DNA of 8,690 bases from Anaerolineales bacterium (GCA_015491595.1 WFVP01000150.1:1-8690); one strand, 5' to 3'. Shown: positions 1-5,945, counted from the stretch's first letter. Made by a program: numbers and translations. The notes: generated by a model not told the origin, from the sequence alone.

Positions 1-48
1 TCCTTACCTCACTCATCTTGACAGGCAACGTCATTATACCCTCCCTTT

Positions 49-145
49 CCCTCCGTTGTGGGTTTGCTCCACGGCCGTCCACCTCTACCATGTCCTCCAG
101 GAGCGTCCCTAGGTTGTGGGTTCGAGTCCCACCCTCGCCACTCTA
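49..145 (+). repeat. Imperfect direct repeat of the T-arm region
   Basis: Positions 49-87 resemble 107-145. Both share TCCCT-NN-GTTGTGGGTT, then a CTCC-AC/GTCCCAC segment, then a pyrimidine-rich end close to CCACCTCTA/CCACTCTA, with small indels. The left copy has a damaged T loop (GGTTTGCT in place of GTTCGAGT) but still pairs GTGG with CCAC. The pattern suggests two successive copies of a tRNA 3' end, one more decayed. The alignment was made by eye over about 40 nt, so chance similarity between GC-rich segments is not fully excluded. Confidence 0.4.
104..140 (+). other. tRNA 3'-end-like fragment (T arm plus acceptor 3' strand)
   Basis: Positions 116-132 read as a perfect 5-bp T stem, GTGGG/CCCAC, around the canonical loop TTCGAGT. 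A plausible acceptor 3' strand CCTCGCC and discriminator A (133-140) follow, with no encoded CCA. A complete tRNA would need a strand close to GGCGAGG some 60-90 nt upstream. None occurs between 1 and 115, and no anticodon arm with T33 can be folded. I therefore read it as a tRNA 3' remnant, such as an integration-site copy, or a strongly diverged tRNA. A tmRNA 3' end was considered, but the acceptor does not end in the usual CTCC-A. The terminator just downstream fits the end of an RNA gene. Confidence 0.45.
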
Positions 146-173
146 AGGGGCGGCACGCCCCAGAATGATAGAG

Positions 174-205
174 ACCCCGGGGAACTTCCCTGGGGTTTTC
201 GTTTT
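174..205 (+). terminator. Rho-independent terminator, plus strand
   Basis: ACCCCGGGG (174-182) pairs with CCCTGGGGT (188-196), with one G-T wobble and a short AT-rich loop. The T-rich tract TTTTCGTTTT follows directly. A smaller hairpin, GGGGCG-GCA-CGCCCC, lies just upstream at 147-161. It would end a plus-strand transcript carrying the T-arm sequence at 116-132. Confidence 0.75.
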
Positions 206-267
206 CTCGGGCCCCGGTGCTCGGGGTTCTCAAGCCTAAACAAGAGGGTGGAAAGCCAGAAAAGGGG

Positions 268-300
268 GAGCCAAAAGGGCGCGGCCCCGGAGGGCCGCGT
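268..300 (-). terminator. Terminator-like hairpin of the phosphatase/kinase-STAS operon
   Basis: Read on the minus strand, GCGGCCC-TCCG-GGGCCGC is a perfect 7-bp stem extendable to 9 bp (279-300) with a TCCG tetraloop, a stable loop class. GCCC and then TTTT follow. It lies about 75 nt past the stop codon of the STAS gene. The T run is short, so termination could be partial. Confidence 0.5.
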
Positions 301-374
301 AGGGGTCCGGCCTCCGTATACGGCGGGCGTTCCGGAGTTCCCGTGGCCAGATATCCAAAAACACACGTGGGGGT

Positions 375-731
375 TCAGGAAGTGGTGAGCAGGGACGAGA
401 GGGCTTCCAGGGCGTCCTCAATGGTGTCGTGAATGGCGAAAATGCGGTCCAGCATGCTCATTTGCAGGGTCATGCGTACTTGGGGGGTGGGTCGTACCAG
501 GACCACGGTGCCGTTGTGTTTCCGGGCGGCTTTGAGGGCCGAGACCAGTGCGCTCAACCCGGAGGAGTCCATGAAGGGTACCTTCTCCAAGTCGATGATG
601 AGAAAGGGCCTGCCTTGTTCCGGCTGCTGCTTGAGGAGCTCCCTGAATTGGGGCCCCGAAACGGCATCGACCCGACCTTCCGGCACAATGACCACCACAT
701 CGGATCGCGGATGATGGACCTCAACTTTCAT
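375..731 (-). CDS. STAS-domain anti-sigma-factor antagonist (SpoIIAA/RsbV-like)
   Basis: This 118-residue protein is a single STAS domain, the usual length for SpoIIAA/RsbV. It contains VVVIVPEGRVDA near the N-terminus and VPFMDSSGLSALVSALKAA at about 51-69. In SpoIIAA the second serine of the DSSG motif is phosphorylated by the cognate HATPase kinase and dephosphorylated by a PP2C phosphatase; here that is Ser57. The start was chosen because ATG at 731 begins a full STAS fold and has a strong GGAGG-type ribosome site inside the end of the upstream gene. The start overlaps the phosphatase/kinase gene by 11 bp, implying translational coupling and a shared function. The unphosphorylated form is expected to bind a partner and sequester or release it. 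The partner is not identifiable here because no sigma factor gene is adjacent. A longer in-frame reading upstream to 1013 exists but is not conserved-looking. Confidence 0.93.
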   Translation of the reverse strand: MKVEVHHPRSDVVVIVPEGRVDAVSGPQFRELLKQQPEQGRPFLIIDLEKVPFMDSSGLSALVSALKAARKHNGTVVLVRPTPQVRMTLQMSMLDRIFAIHDTIEDALEALSSLLTTS

Positions 732-1902
732 GCTTCCCCTCCTCCCCTTGCCAGCGCTTGCGTAATTGCCACCAGTTACGTTCCATGACCCGGCGGTAGG
801 CAATGTGGTCGACGCTCTGCTGGACAAGGTACAGACCGTATCCCTCTTCCGGAGGGATTTCTTCATGATGCAACAAACGGGATGCCAGCTCGCCTTTGAA
901 GGGCACGCCGGCATCCCAGACGTCCAGCACCACCTCGTCGGGATAGGCCAGCAGGCATCCTTGAATCCGGCCCGGGGCCAGGTGGGGATGGGCATGTTGA
1001 ACGACATAGGCATGTTGCACGATGTTGGTCAGCACTTCGGAAACGGCCAGCTCCCACTGGAAGAAGAAATCCTGGGAAGGCGTCCACCCAAAGCGTTCGG
1101 CCCACAGCCGGATTTGCTGCGCGATGCGCTGCGTTGCCGAGCGGACCTGCAGGTAACGGGCCCAGATGACGAAGGGCAGGGCATCCAGCACCGGGTGTTC
1201 CGGCGTTCGGCGAATGGCCAGGATGGCCATGTCGTCCGGCAGGGACTGGGTCCCGTGATGCAGACCCACTGCCCGTCGCACGGCCGCGACCTGGCGGTCC
1301 AGGGAGGCCTCCCGCACCGCCAGCAACACGTCCAGCAGACCCGCACGACCGAAGATGTGGTTGTAACGGTCCGGTACCTCCGTGACGCCATCGGTATACA
1401 GCCAGATGGAATCGCCCGGTTCCAGGCGCCCCTCGATTTCCCGATAGCTCTGGTCCGGCGCCGGTATACCAAAGGGAAACCCCGTGGCTTCCAGGAATTC
1501 CGCCTGCGGCCCTTCGTAATGCAGCCAGTACGTGCTGGTATGCCCCGCGCTGGCATAGGTGAACGAGCCGTCGCGGGTGTCCATGACCACCACCGCCAGA
1601 GTGACGAAGGTGTCCGCCCGCTCCAATCCCTCGGATATCAACTCGTGCATGAAGTGCAGGACTTCTCGCGCCCGGGAGGACACCAGGGTGGCACTGTCAA
1701 AGGCTGTGTGGAACTGCTGTGCCAGCAAGGACGCCGTTGGCCCCTTTCCCGCCACATCTCCTATGAGCAAGTAAAGGTAGGGCTCCCGATAACGGGCATT
1801 GCAGAAATCGCCACCCACTTCTTCGGCCTGTCTCAGGAGGTGATTCAGTTCCCACCCCTTGGGGAGGGTTTTGGGCCAACTTTGGGCATGCGTTTTCTTC
1901 AT
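721..1902 (-). CDS. PP2C/SpoIIE phosphatase fused to RsbW-like HATPase serine kinase
   Basis: The product has 393 residues and two enzymatic halves. Residues about 18-233 are a SpoIIE/RsbU PP2C phosphatase with metal-site motifs VGGDF (Asp32), IGDVAGKG (Asp49), YASAGH, LYTDGVTE (Asp171) and PDDMAILAI (Asp223/224). Residues about 255-388 are an anti-sigma kinase HATPase domain, with N box around Glu289 and Asn293 (SEVLTNIVQHAY), G1 motif DVWDAG (Asp330) and G2 motif EEGYGLYLV (354-356). All key residues look intact, so one chain should both add and remove phosphate on the STAS protein encoded next. No sensor domain precedes the phosphatase (about 17 residues only) and no membrane segment is visible, so it is probably cytosolic and regulated by binding. 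ATG at 1902 has GAGGT 9 nt upstream. The HATPase N box is followed by a six-residue duplication. Confidence 0.95.
   Translation of the reverse strand: MKKTHAQSWPKTLPKGWELNHLLRQAEEVGGDFCNARYREPYLYLLIGDVAGKGPTASLLAQQFHTAFDSATLVSSRAREVLHFMHELISEGLERADTFVTLAVVVMDTRDGSFTYASAGHTSTYWLHYEGPQAEFLEATGFPFGIPAPDQSYREIEGRLEPGDSIWLYTDGVTEVPDRYNHIFGRAGLLDVLLAVREASLDRQVAAVRRAVGLHHGTQSLPDDMAILAIRRTPEHPVLDALPFVIWARYLQVRSATQRIAQQIRLWAERFGWTPSQDFFFQWELAVSEVLTNIVQHAYVVQHAHPHLAPGRIQGCLLAYPDEVVLDVWDAGVPFKGELASRLLHHEEIPPEEGYGLYLVQQSVDHIAYRRVMERNWWQLRKRWQGEEGKHES
991..1026 (-). repeat. 18-bp tandem duplication inside the kinase N box
   Basis: Two adjacent 18-bp units (991-1008 and 1009-1026) match at 14 of 18 positions, including GGCATGTTG exactly. 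In the protein this gives NIVQHA followed by YVVQHA (residues 293-304). It preserves the reading frame and lengthens the segment just after the ATP-binding N box. Confidence 0.7.
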
Positions 1903-1915
1903 TGTTGGAAGACCT

Positions 1916-1927
1916 CGTCTCGAGAGG
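1916..1927. promoter_or_regulatory. Left copy of repeated 12-mer CGTCTCGAGAGG
   Basis: This 12-mer with palindromic core TCTCGAGA recurs exactly at 2114-2125. It lies immediately upstream of the phosphatase/kinase start, so it would sit in that gene's mRNA leader. In the transcript, CTCG-AGA-CGAG can pair and cover part of the GAGGT ribosome site. It could be a protein operator, an RNA structure or coincidence. Confidence 0.35.
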
Positions 1928-1944
1928 ATAAGTCAACAACTTAT
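1928..1944. promoter_or_regulatory. Perfect inverted repeat ATAAGT-N5-ACTTAT
   Basis: The arms ATAAGT (1928-1933) and ACTTAT (1939-1944) are exact reverse complements separated by CAACA. The repeat lies 26-42 bp upstream of the phosphatase/kinase start codon and touches the 12-mer at 1916-1927. Its size suits a dimeric DNA-binding regulator. It could also form a small hairpin in the leader RNA. Confidence 0.4.
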
Positions 1945-1984
1945 GTGGCTTACCGATGTCGGCTCAACTCGAATTCCTTTTTCG

Positions 1985-1990
1985 GTATAA
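1985..1990 (+). promoter_or_regulatory. Possible plus-strand -10 box (TATAAT)
   Basis: A perfect TATAAT hexamer occurs facing the HD-GYP gene, but no TTGACA-like -35 box lies 16-18 bp upstream and there is no TG extension. If used, the leader would be roughly 335 nt long. It is recorded as weak because no better plus-strand promoter is visible in the gap. Confidence 0.2.
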
Positions 1991-2052
1991 TGCAAGAGGG
2001 TCCATGGTGTGGTGGTCACGTGTTTTCCGGCGTCTCGGCAATCTCGGAATAA

Positions 2053-2082
2053 AGTATACCAGGGTTTGACCTTTTTTATCAA
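2053..2082 (-). promoter_or_regulatory. Sigma-70-type promoter of the phosphatase/kinase-STAS operon
   Basis: On the minus strand TTGATA (2082-2077) and TATACT (2058-2053) each match the consensus at five of six positions, with an 18-bp spacer. Transcription would start near 2046, giving a leader of about 140 nt before ATG at 1902. That leader would include the ATAAGT/ACTTAT inverted repeat and one copy of the 12-mer. Confidence 0.6.
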
Positions 2083-2113
2083 GGAATACTGGCTGGAAGT
2101 TGGGGTCTCTTCC

Positions 2114-2125
2114 CGTCTCGAGAGG
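2114..2125. promoter_or_regulatory. Right copy of repeated 12-mer CGTCTCGAGAGG
   Basis: This is an exact second copy of the sequence at 1916-1927, located about 30 bp upstream of the minus-strand -35 box and about 205 bp before the HD-GYP start. Two copies bracketing the promoter suggest a shared operator, possibly with looping. This is unproven. Confidence 0.35.
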
Positions 2126-2315
2126 CATGACCAGAAGGGACATGTCCGACGGACTGTTTTGGAAACGGGAGCGCGGCCTGCAAGGGTTGAGGCTTCCCCG
2201 GGAGAGGGACGTCCTTTTGGATTTTCCCCATCCGAACCCAACACTTACGGAGTGAAGGGGGAGATGCAAGCAGGGCAATGGACGTTGATGTTGTTGGTAG
2301 GTCTTTGAACCCGAT

Positions 2316-2321
2316 AAGGAG
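2316..2321 (+). promoter_or_regulatory. Ribosome binding site of the HD-GYP gene
   Basis: AAGGAG lies 9 nt before ATG at 2331, ideal spacing, and decides the start: the residues right after this ATG begin the first strand of the receiver domain. A second GAGGA directly abuts the start codon. An ATG at 2324 is out of frame. Confidence 0.75.
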
Positions 2322-2330
2322 CGATGAGGA

Positions 2331-5300
2331 ATGTCTCCTGGAAGAGCCCTGCGCATTTTGTACGTTGACCACCCTCAAGCCAATCGGGAACCGGTACGCG
2401 AAGCCTTGACCCGCCCACGGGGTCTCTTCGAAATCATCGAGGCGCTGACCGGGGAGCATCTGCGTTCGGTTTTGCAGACGGGCGAGATTGACGTGATTCT
2501 GACGGCCCTGGGGATGCTGGAGGTAGGCGGCGAAAACCTGCTGGACCTGGCCCGGGCCATTGACCCCTTCCTCCCCGTGGTGGTGTTGGCGGAGCAGGTC
2601 ACCCGGGAACTGGAAACGGCCATTGACATCCTGCGCCAGGGCGCCGCGGATTATGTCTTCCGTACCCCGCACCATCTGGAACGCCTTCCCCAGGTACTCC
2701 ACGAGGTCTGGCAGCGGGCCGAAGCCCGGCGCCACCAGAACGCCCTGATGGAGAAGCTCCAGGAAAGCGAAGATTTCCTTCGCGACCTCATTGAGCACAC
2801 CCACGAAATCATTGCTACCCATGACCTGGAGGGCCGCATTCTGACCATCAACCATGCGGCCGAGGAGATGACTGGGTATCGGGTGGAGGAGCTCATCGGG
2901 CGGAATTTGCGGGACTTCATTCCCCCCCGCTATCATGCGGACTTCGACCGCTACCTGGAGACCATCCGTACCCAGGGGCGGGCCAGCGGCCTGATGACCA
3001 TCGTGGCGAAGAACGGGGAGGAGCGCGTCTGGGAGTACCGGAACACCCTGCGTACCACGGGCGTCCCGAAACCCATCGTGCGGGGATACGCCCGGGACAT
3101 CACCGAACAGTACCGGGCGGAGCGCGCCCTGCGGGAAAGCGAGGCTCGCTTCCGCACCCTGGCCGAACGCACCTCGGTGGCGATTTTCGTGTATTCGGGG
3201 GAGCACTTCGTGTACGTCAACCCCGCCATGGAGCGCATCACCGGTTACTCCGCGGACGAACTCCTCAAGATACCCTTCTGGCAGGTGGTGCACCCCGACC
3301 AGCGGGAGCTGGTGCGTCAACGGGGACTGGCCCGGCAGCAAGGGCGGCCCGTACCCGTCCGTTACGAAATCAAGATTCTTCGCAAGGATGGGAGCATAGG
3401 CTGGGTGGACTTTACCGCGGGTCGCATCACCTGGAAGGGACAGCCCGCGGCCATCGGTTCCGCGGTGGACATCACCGAGCGCAAGCTGGCCGAGGAGCGC
3501 CTGCGGGCCAGCGAGGCCCGCTATCGAGCCCTGGTGGAGAACAGCCCGTACGGCATCGCCATTCATCAGGACGGCAAGCTGGTGTTCATCAACCCCGCGG
3601 GTGCCCGGCTATTGGGTGCGGAGCATCCCGACGAGGTCTTGGGAGAGCCTGTGCTGCGGTTCGTGCATCCCGACTATCGGGAGGTGGTCAAGCAGCGCAT
3701 TCGGGAAGCCATTCAGGACCGCAAGCCCGGGCCCTTGTTGGAGGAGAAGTTCATCCGGCTGGACGGACGGGCCATTGATGTGGAAGTGGTGGCCACACCC
3801 ATCATGCACGAAGGACGTCCGGCCGTCCAGGTCATTTTCCACGACATCACCGAACGCAAACGGGCGGAGGAAGAGCTCCGGCACCTCAAGGAATTCCACG
3901 AGAACCTGGTCACCAATGTGACCGAGGGGATTCTGGTCCTCGACCCCGAGGGGAAGATTACCTTCGTCAACCCCGCCATGGCCCGCATATTGGGCTACAC
4001 CCCCCAGGAAATGCTGGGGCGCTTGTGGCTGGACTTCGTGGTCCCCGAAGAGCGACGGCGGGCACGGGCCAAGGACCGGATGCGGGACAAGGCCCGGGTG
4101 TATCGGGATGAGCTCACCCTTCAGCGCAAGGACGGCACGCCCCTGGCCGCGATGGTCAGCGTAGCGCCCTACCGCGACCCCGAGACCGGCGCTTTGCTGG
4201 GCACCCTGGGCGTGGTCACGGACATCAGCGGCCAGAAGCGCCACATGCGCCAGCTGGAAGCTCAGACGCGCATCGCCGAAGCCCTGGGGGAAACCACCGA
4301 CATGGACGCCCTGCTGGAGGAAATCCTGCGGGCGGCCCTGTACGCGGTCCCTGCCGCGGAGAAGGGTTCCATCCTTCTCATGGAACCCGACGGACGGTTG
4401 CGCATCCGGGCCCTGGTGGGGTATGCGGACCCCCGGCTGCGGGGCTTCGCGTTCCCGCGCGGGGTGGGGTTCGCGGCCCAGGCAGCCCAGCGTAAGCAAC
4501 CCCTGCTCATTGAGGACGTGAACACCGACCCTGCCTTCCGGCTGGATGTGGACATCGGCGACCTGGACGAGGTGCGGGACATCCGCAGCGCGGTGGCCGC
4601 GCCCCTGCTTCTGGGGGAGCAGGTCATCGGGGTGATTTCCCTGGACAGCACCGTTCCTGGGGCCTTTCAGCCCGAAGACCTCCTTACCCTGAGCGGCATC
4701 GCGCCGACCGCGGCCCTGGTCATCGAACGGGCCCGGCTCTTTGAAGAGGTGCGCTATCGTGCGGCCTATCTGGCCACCCTCAACGCCATCCTGGTGGCCG
4801 CCAGCTCCATGCTGGAGGACATCCCCCAAATTCTCGACTTCGCCCTGGACCAGATGCTGGAGGCCCTGGGGCGCTCCCGGGGGGCCATCTGGCTCCGGGC
4901 CAGGTCCAAGGACGGACGTTACGTGGCCCTGCGGGGCCTGCCCGACACCATCCTGGGCCCGGCCACCGTCTTTCTCAAGCGGCCGGGGGTGAACCTGACC
5001 AGCACGCTGATTGTCTCCGACTGCCTTTCGCCCCAGGCGCCCGAGGGTATCGAATTCTTGCAGCAGTTCGGTGTGCGGGCCGTCCTCCTCGCGCCGTTGA
5101 TGTCCGAAGGAACCCGCATCGGCGGGCTCGTGGTGGCCTCCGAGGAACCCCACGAATGGGCCCGCCATGAGGTGGACTTCGTGGAAGCCGTGGGGCGTCA
5201 GTTGGGGCTGCTCATCGAACGGGCGGACCTGTTCCAGGACCTGCGCAAGGCCCACCGGGAGCTCATCAAGGCGTATGACGAGACCATTGAGGGCTGGGCC

Positions 5301-5945
5301 AAGATGTTGGAGATGCGGGACGCGGAGACGGAAGGCCACACCCGTCGGGTCACCGACCTGACGCTTCGCCTGGCCCGGGCCATGGGAGTAAAGGAGGAGG
5401 ACCTGGTGCACATTCGGCGGGGCGCCCTCCTCCATGACATCGGCAAGATGGCCATCCCCGATGCCATTTTGCTCAAGCCCGGCCCTCTGACCCGTGAAGA
5501 AGAAGCCATCATGCGGCAGCATCCCGAAATGGCCTATCAGGCCCTCTCGCACATCGAATACCTGAAGCCGGCCCTGGACATTCCCCGCTACCATCACGAA
5601 CGCTGGGATGGAAGCGGGTATCCCTTTGGGCTGAAAGGGAAGGAAATCCCCCTGGCGGCCCGGATTTTCGCCGTGGTGGACGTGTACGATGCCCTCACCA
5701 GCGACCGGCCCTATCGTCCCGCCTGGCCCAAGGAAAAAGCCCTGGCCTATTTGCAGGAGCAGGCCGGGCGCCTGTTCGACCCCGAAGTGGTGGAAGCCTT
5801 CTTGCGCATGATGCGGGACGAGGGACCCTCGGCTCCGACGGGCGATGCCCGCCTGTCCTCCAACGGCGACGAACGGGGGAGGACCCAGGGCGAAGATGGG
5901 ACGGGTATCCAGGTCAATCCGGAGCGGCGTGGTTGTTCCTCTTGA
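2331..5945 (+). CDS. Pseudo-receiver, 4xPAS, 2xGAF, HD-GYP c-di-GMP phosphodiesterase
   Basis: A 1,204-residue soluble multi-sensor protein. Approximate domains: receiver-like 7-127; PAS 147-262, 270-387, 396-512 and 523-637, the first three ending in DITE(R/Q) PAC signatures and the fourth in the divergent DISGQ; GAF 655-801 and 825-965; HD-GYP 985-1163. The HD-GYP domain looks catalytically intact: EGHTRRV (His1003), LLHDIGKMAIP (His1035, Asp1036, Lys1039), RQHPE (His1064), YHHERWDGSGYP (His1088, His1089, GYP 1096-1098) and VVDVYDALTSDRPYR. HD-GYP enzymes hydrolyse c-di-GMP to pGpG or GMP. The receiver has lost its phosphoacceptor: DVILTALGM has Ala59 where Asp is expected, VDHP replaces VDDE, and FRTP replaces the conserved Lys-Pro. 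It is therefore unlikely to be phosphorylated. PAS and GAF domains may bind small ligands, cofactors or cyclic nucleotides, but which is not evident. Residues after 1163 form a polar, probably disordered tail. The gene is divergent from the phosphatase/kinase operon and convergent with the diguanylate cyclase. Confidence 0.95.
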   Translation: MSPGRALRILYVDHPQANREPVREALTRPRGLFEIIEALTGEHLRSVLQTGEIDVILTALGMLEVGGENLLDLARAIDPFLPVVVLAEQVTRELETAIDILRQGAADYVFRTPHHLERLPQVLHEVWQRAEARRHQNALMEKLQESEDFLRDLIEHTHEIIATHDLEGRILTINHAAEEMTGYRVEELIGRNLRDFIPPRYHADFDRYLETIRTQGRASGLMTIVAKNGEERVWEYRNTLRTTGVPKPIVRGYARDITEQYRAERALRESEARFRTLAERTSVAIFVYSGEHFVYVNPAMERITGYSADELLKIPFWQVVHPDQRELVRQRGLARQQGRPVPVRYEIKILRKDGSIGWVDFTAGRITWKGQPAAIGSAVDITERKLAEERLRASEARYRALVENSPYGIAIHQDGKLVFINPAGARLLGAEHPDEVLGEPVLRFVHPDYREVVKQRIREAIQDRKPGPLLEEKFIRLDGRAIDVEVVATPIMHEGRPAVQVIFHDITERKRAEEELRHLKEFHENLVTNVTEGILVLDPEGKITFVNPAMARILGYTPQEMLGRLWLDFVVPEERRRARAKDRMRDKARVYRDELTLQRKDGTPLAAMVSVAPYRDPETGALLGTLGVVTDISGQKRHMRQLEAQTRIAEALGETTDMDALLEEILRAALYAVPAAEKGSILLMEPDGRLRIRALVGYADPRLRGFAFPRGVGFAAQAAQRKQPLLIEDVNTDPAFRLDVDIGDLDEVRDIRSAVAAPLLLGEQVIGVISLDSTVPGAFQPEDLLTLSGIAPTAALVIERARLFEEVRYRAAYLATLNAILVAASSMLEDIPQILDFALDQMLEALGRSRGAIWLRARSKDGRYVALRGLPDTILGPATVFLKRPGVNLTSTLIVSDCLSPQAPEGIEFLQQFGVRAVLLAPLMSEGTRIGGLVVASEEPHEWARHEVDFVEAVGRQLGLLIERADLFQDLRKAHRELIKAYDETIEGWAKMLEMRDAETEGHTRRVTDLTLRLARAMGVKEEDLVHIRRGALLHDIGKMAIPDAILLKPGPLTREEEAIMRQHPEMAYQALSHIEYLKPALDIPRYHHERWDGSGYPFGLKGKEIPLAARIFAVVDVYDALTSDRPYRPAWPKEKALAYLQEQAGRLFDPEVVEAFLRMMRDEGPSAPTGDARLSSNGDERGRTQGEDGTGIQVNPERRGCSS
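5914..5945. other. 32-bp convergent 3' overlap of HD-GYP and GGDEF genes
   Basis: The plus-strand stop TGA is at 5943-5945 and the minus-strand stop TGA occupies 5916-5914, so the last ten or so codons of each gene overlap antisense. No hairpin terminator is visible between or near the stops. Transcripts of either gene would therefore run into the other as antisense RNA. Confidence 0.85.

Larger units (their letters stand above)
1..374. other. Non-coding left-edge region with tRNA-like and terminator elements
   Basis: I see no credible protein gene in this stretch. Short open frames on both strands have no family-like content. The minus-strand ones spell peptides such as VGLEPTT and GWDSNPQP, which are typical of false ORFs read antisense to tRNA T arms. 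The region holds a T-arm-like sequence, a degenerate copy of it, several GC hairpins (147-161, 174-196, 212-226, 281-298) and a 10-bp palindrome CCGTATACGG at 314-323. It separates whatever lies to the left from the minus-strand partner-switching operon ending at 375. Confidence 0.7.
1903..2330. other. Divergent intergenic region between phosphatase/kinase and HD-GYP genes
   Basis: This 428-bp stretch contains no credible gene. It is more AT-rich than its surroundings in its left half (about 1925-2100). It carries the minus-strand promoter, an inverted repeat, two copies of the 12-mer CGTCTCGAGAGG and a 10-bp palindrome GGACATGTCC (2138-2147). I looked for a c-di-GMP riboswitch of the GEMM type ahead of the HD-GYP gene and saw no recognisable core. 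No strong plus-strand promoter with both boxes was found. Confidence 0.6.

Noticed and set aside
18..40. TTGACA plus TATACC promoter on the plus strand, and TATAAT on the minus strand at 38-33
   Set aside because: The plus-strand boxes are only 11 bp apart, and the minus-strand TATAAT has no -35 partner at 16-18 bp.
52..140. Complete tRNA (including a long-variable-arm Ser/Leu type) or tmRNA 3' end
   Set aside because: No 5' acceptor strand pairs with CCTCGCC and no anticodon arm folds. The acceptor lacks the CTCC-A end expected of tmRNA. Only the T arm is supported.
375..1013. Longer start for the STAS gene reaching to 1013
   Set aside because: The extra 94 residues overlap the phosphatase/kinase coding sequence in another frame and look non-protein-like. 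ATG at 731 has a good ribosome site and gives the standard STAS length.
766..2052. Long plus-strand open frame (428 codons) opposite the phosphatase/kinase gene
   Set aside because: It is the antisense shadow of a gene with clear PP2C and HATPase motifs. Its own translation shows no domain pattern, and such frames are common in GC-rich DNA.
1933..2244. Possible small minus-strand gene in the divergent intergenic region
   Set aside because: There is no ribosome site and no family resemblance, and it overlaps the promoter of the phosphatase/kinase operon.
2060..2330. c-di-GMP (GEMM) riboswitch upstream of the HD-GYP gene
   Set aside because: The conserved core segments and paired stems could not be found in the leader.
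2079..3566. Long minus-strand open frame (495 codons) opposite the HD-GYP gene
   Set aside because: It has no recognisable domain, is rich in Gly, Pro, Gln and His as expected of antisense GC-rich frames, and lies opposite conserved PAS domains.
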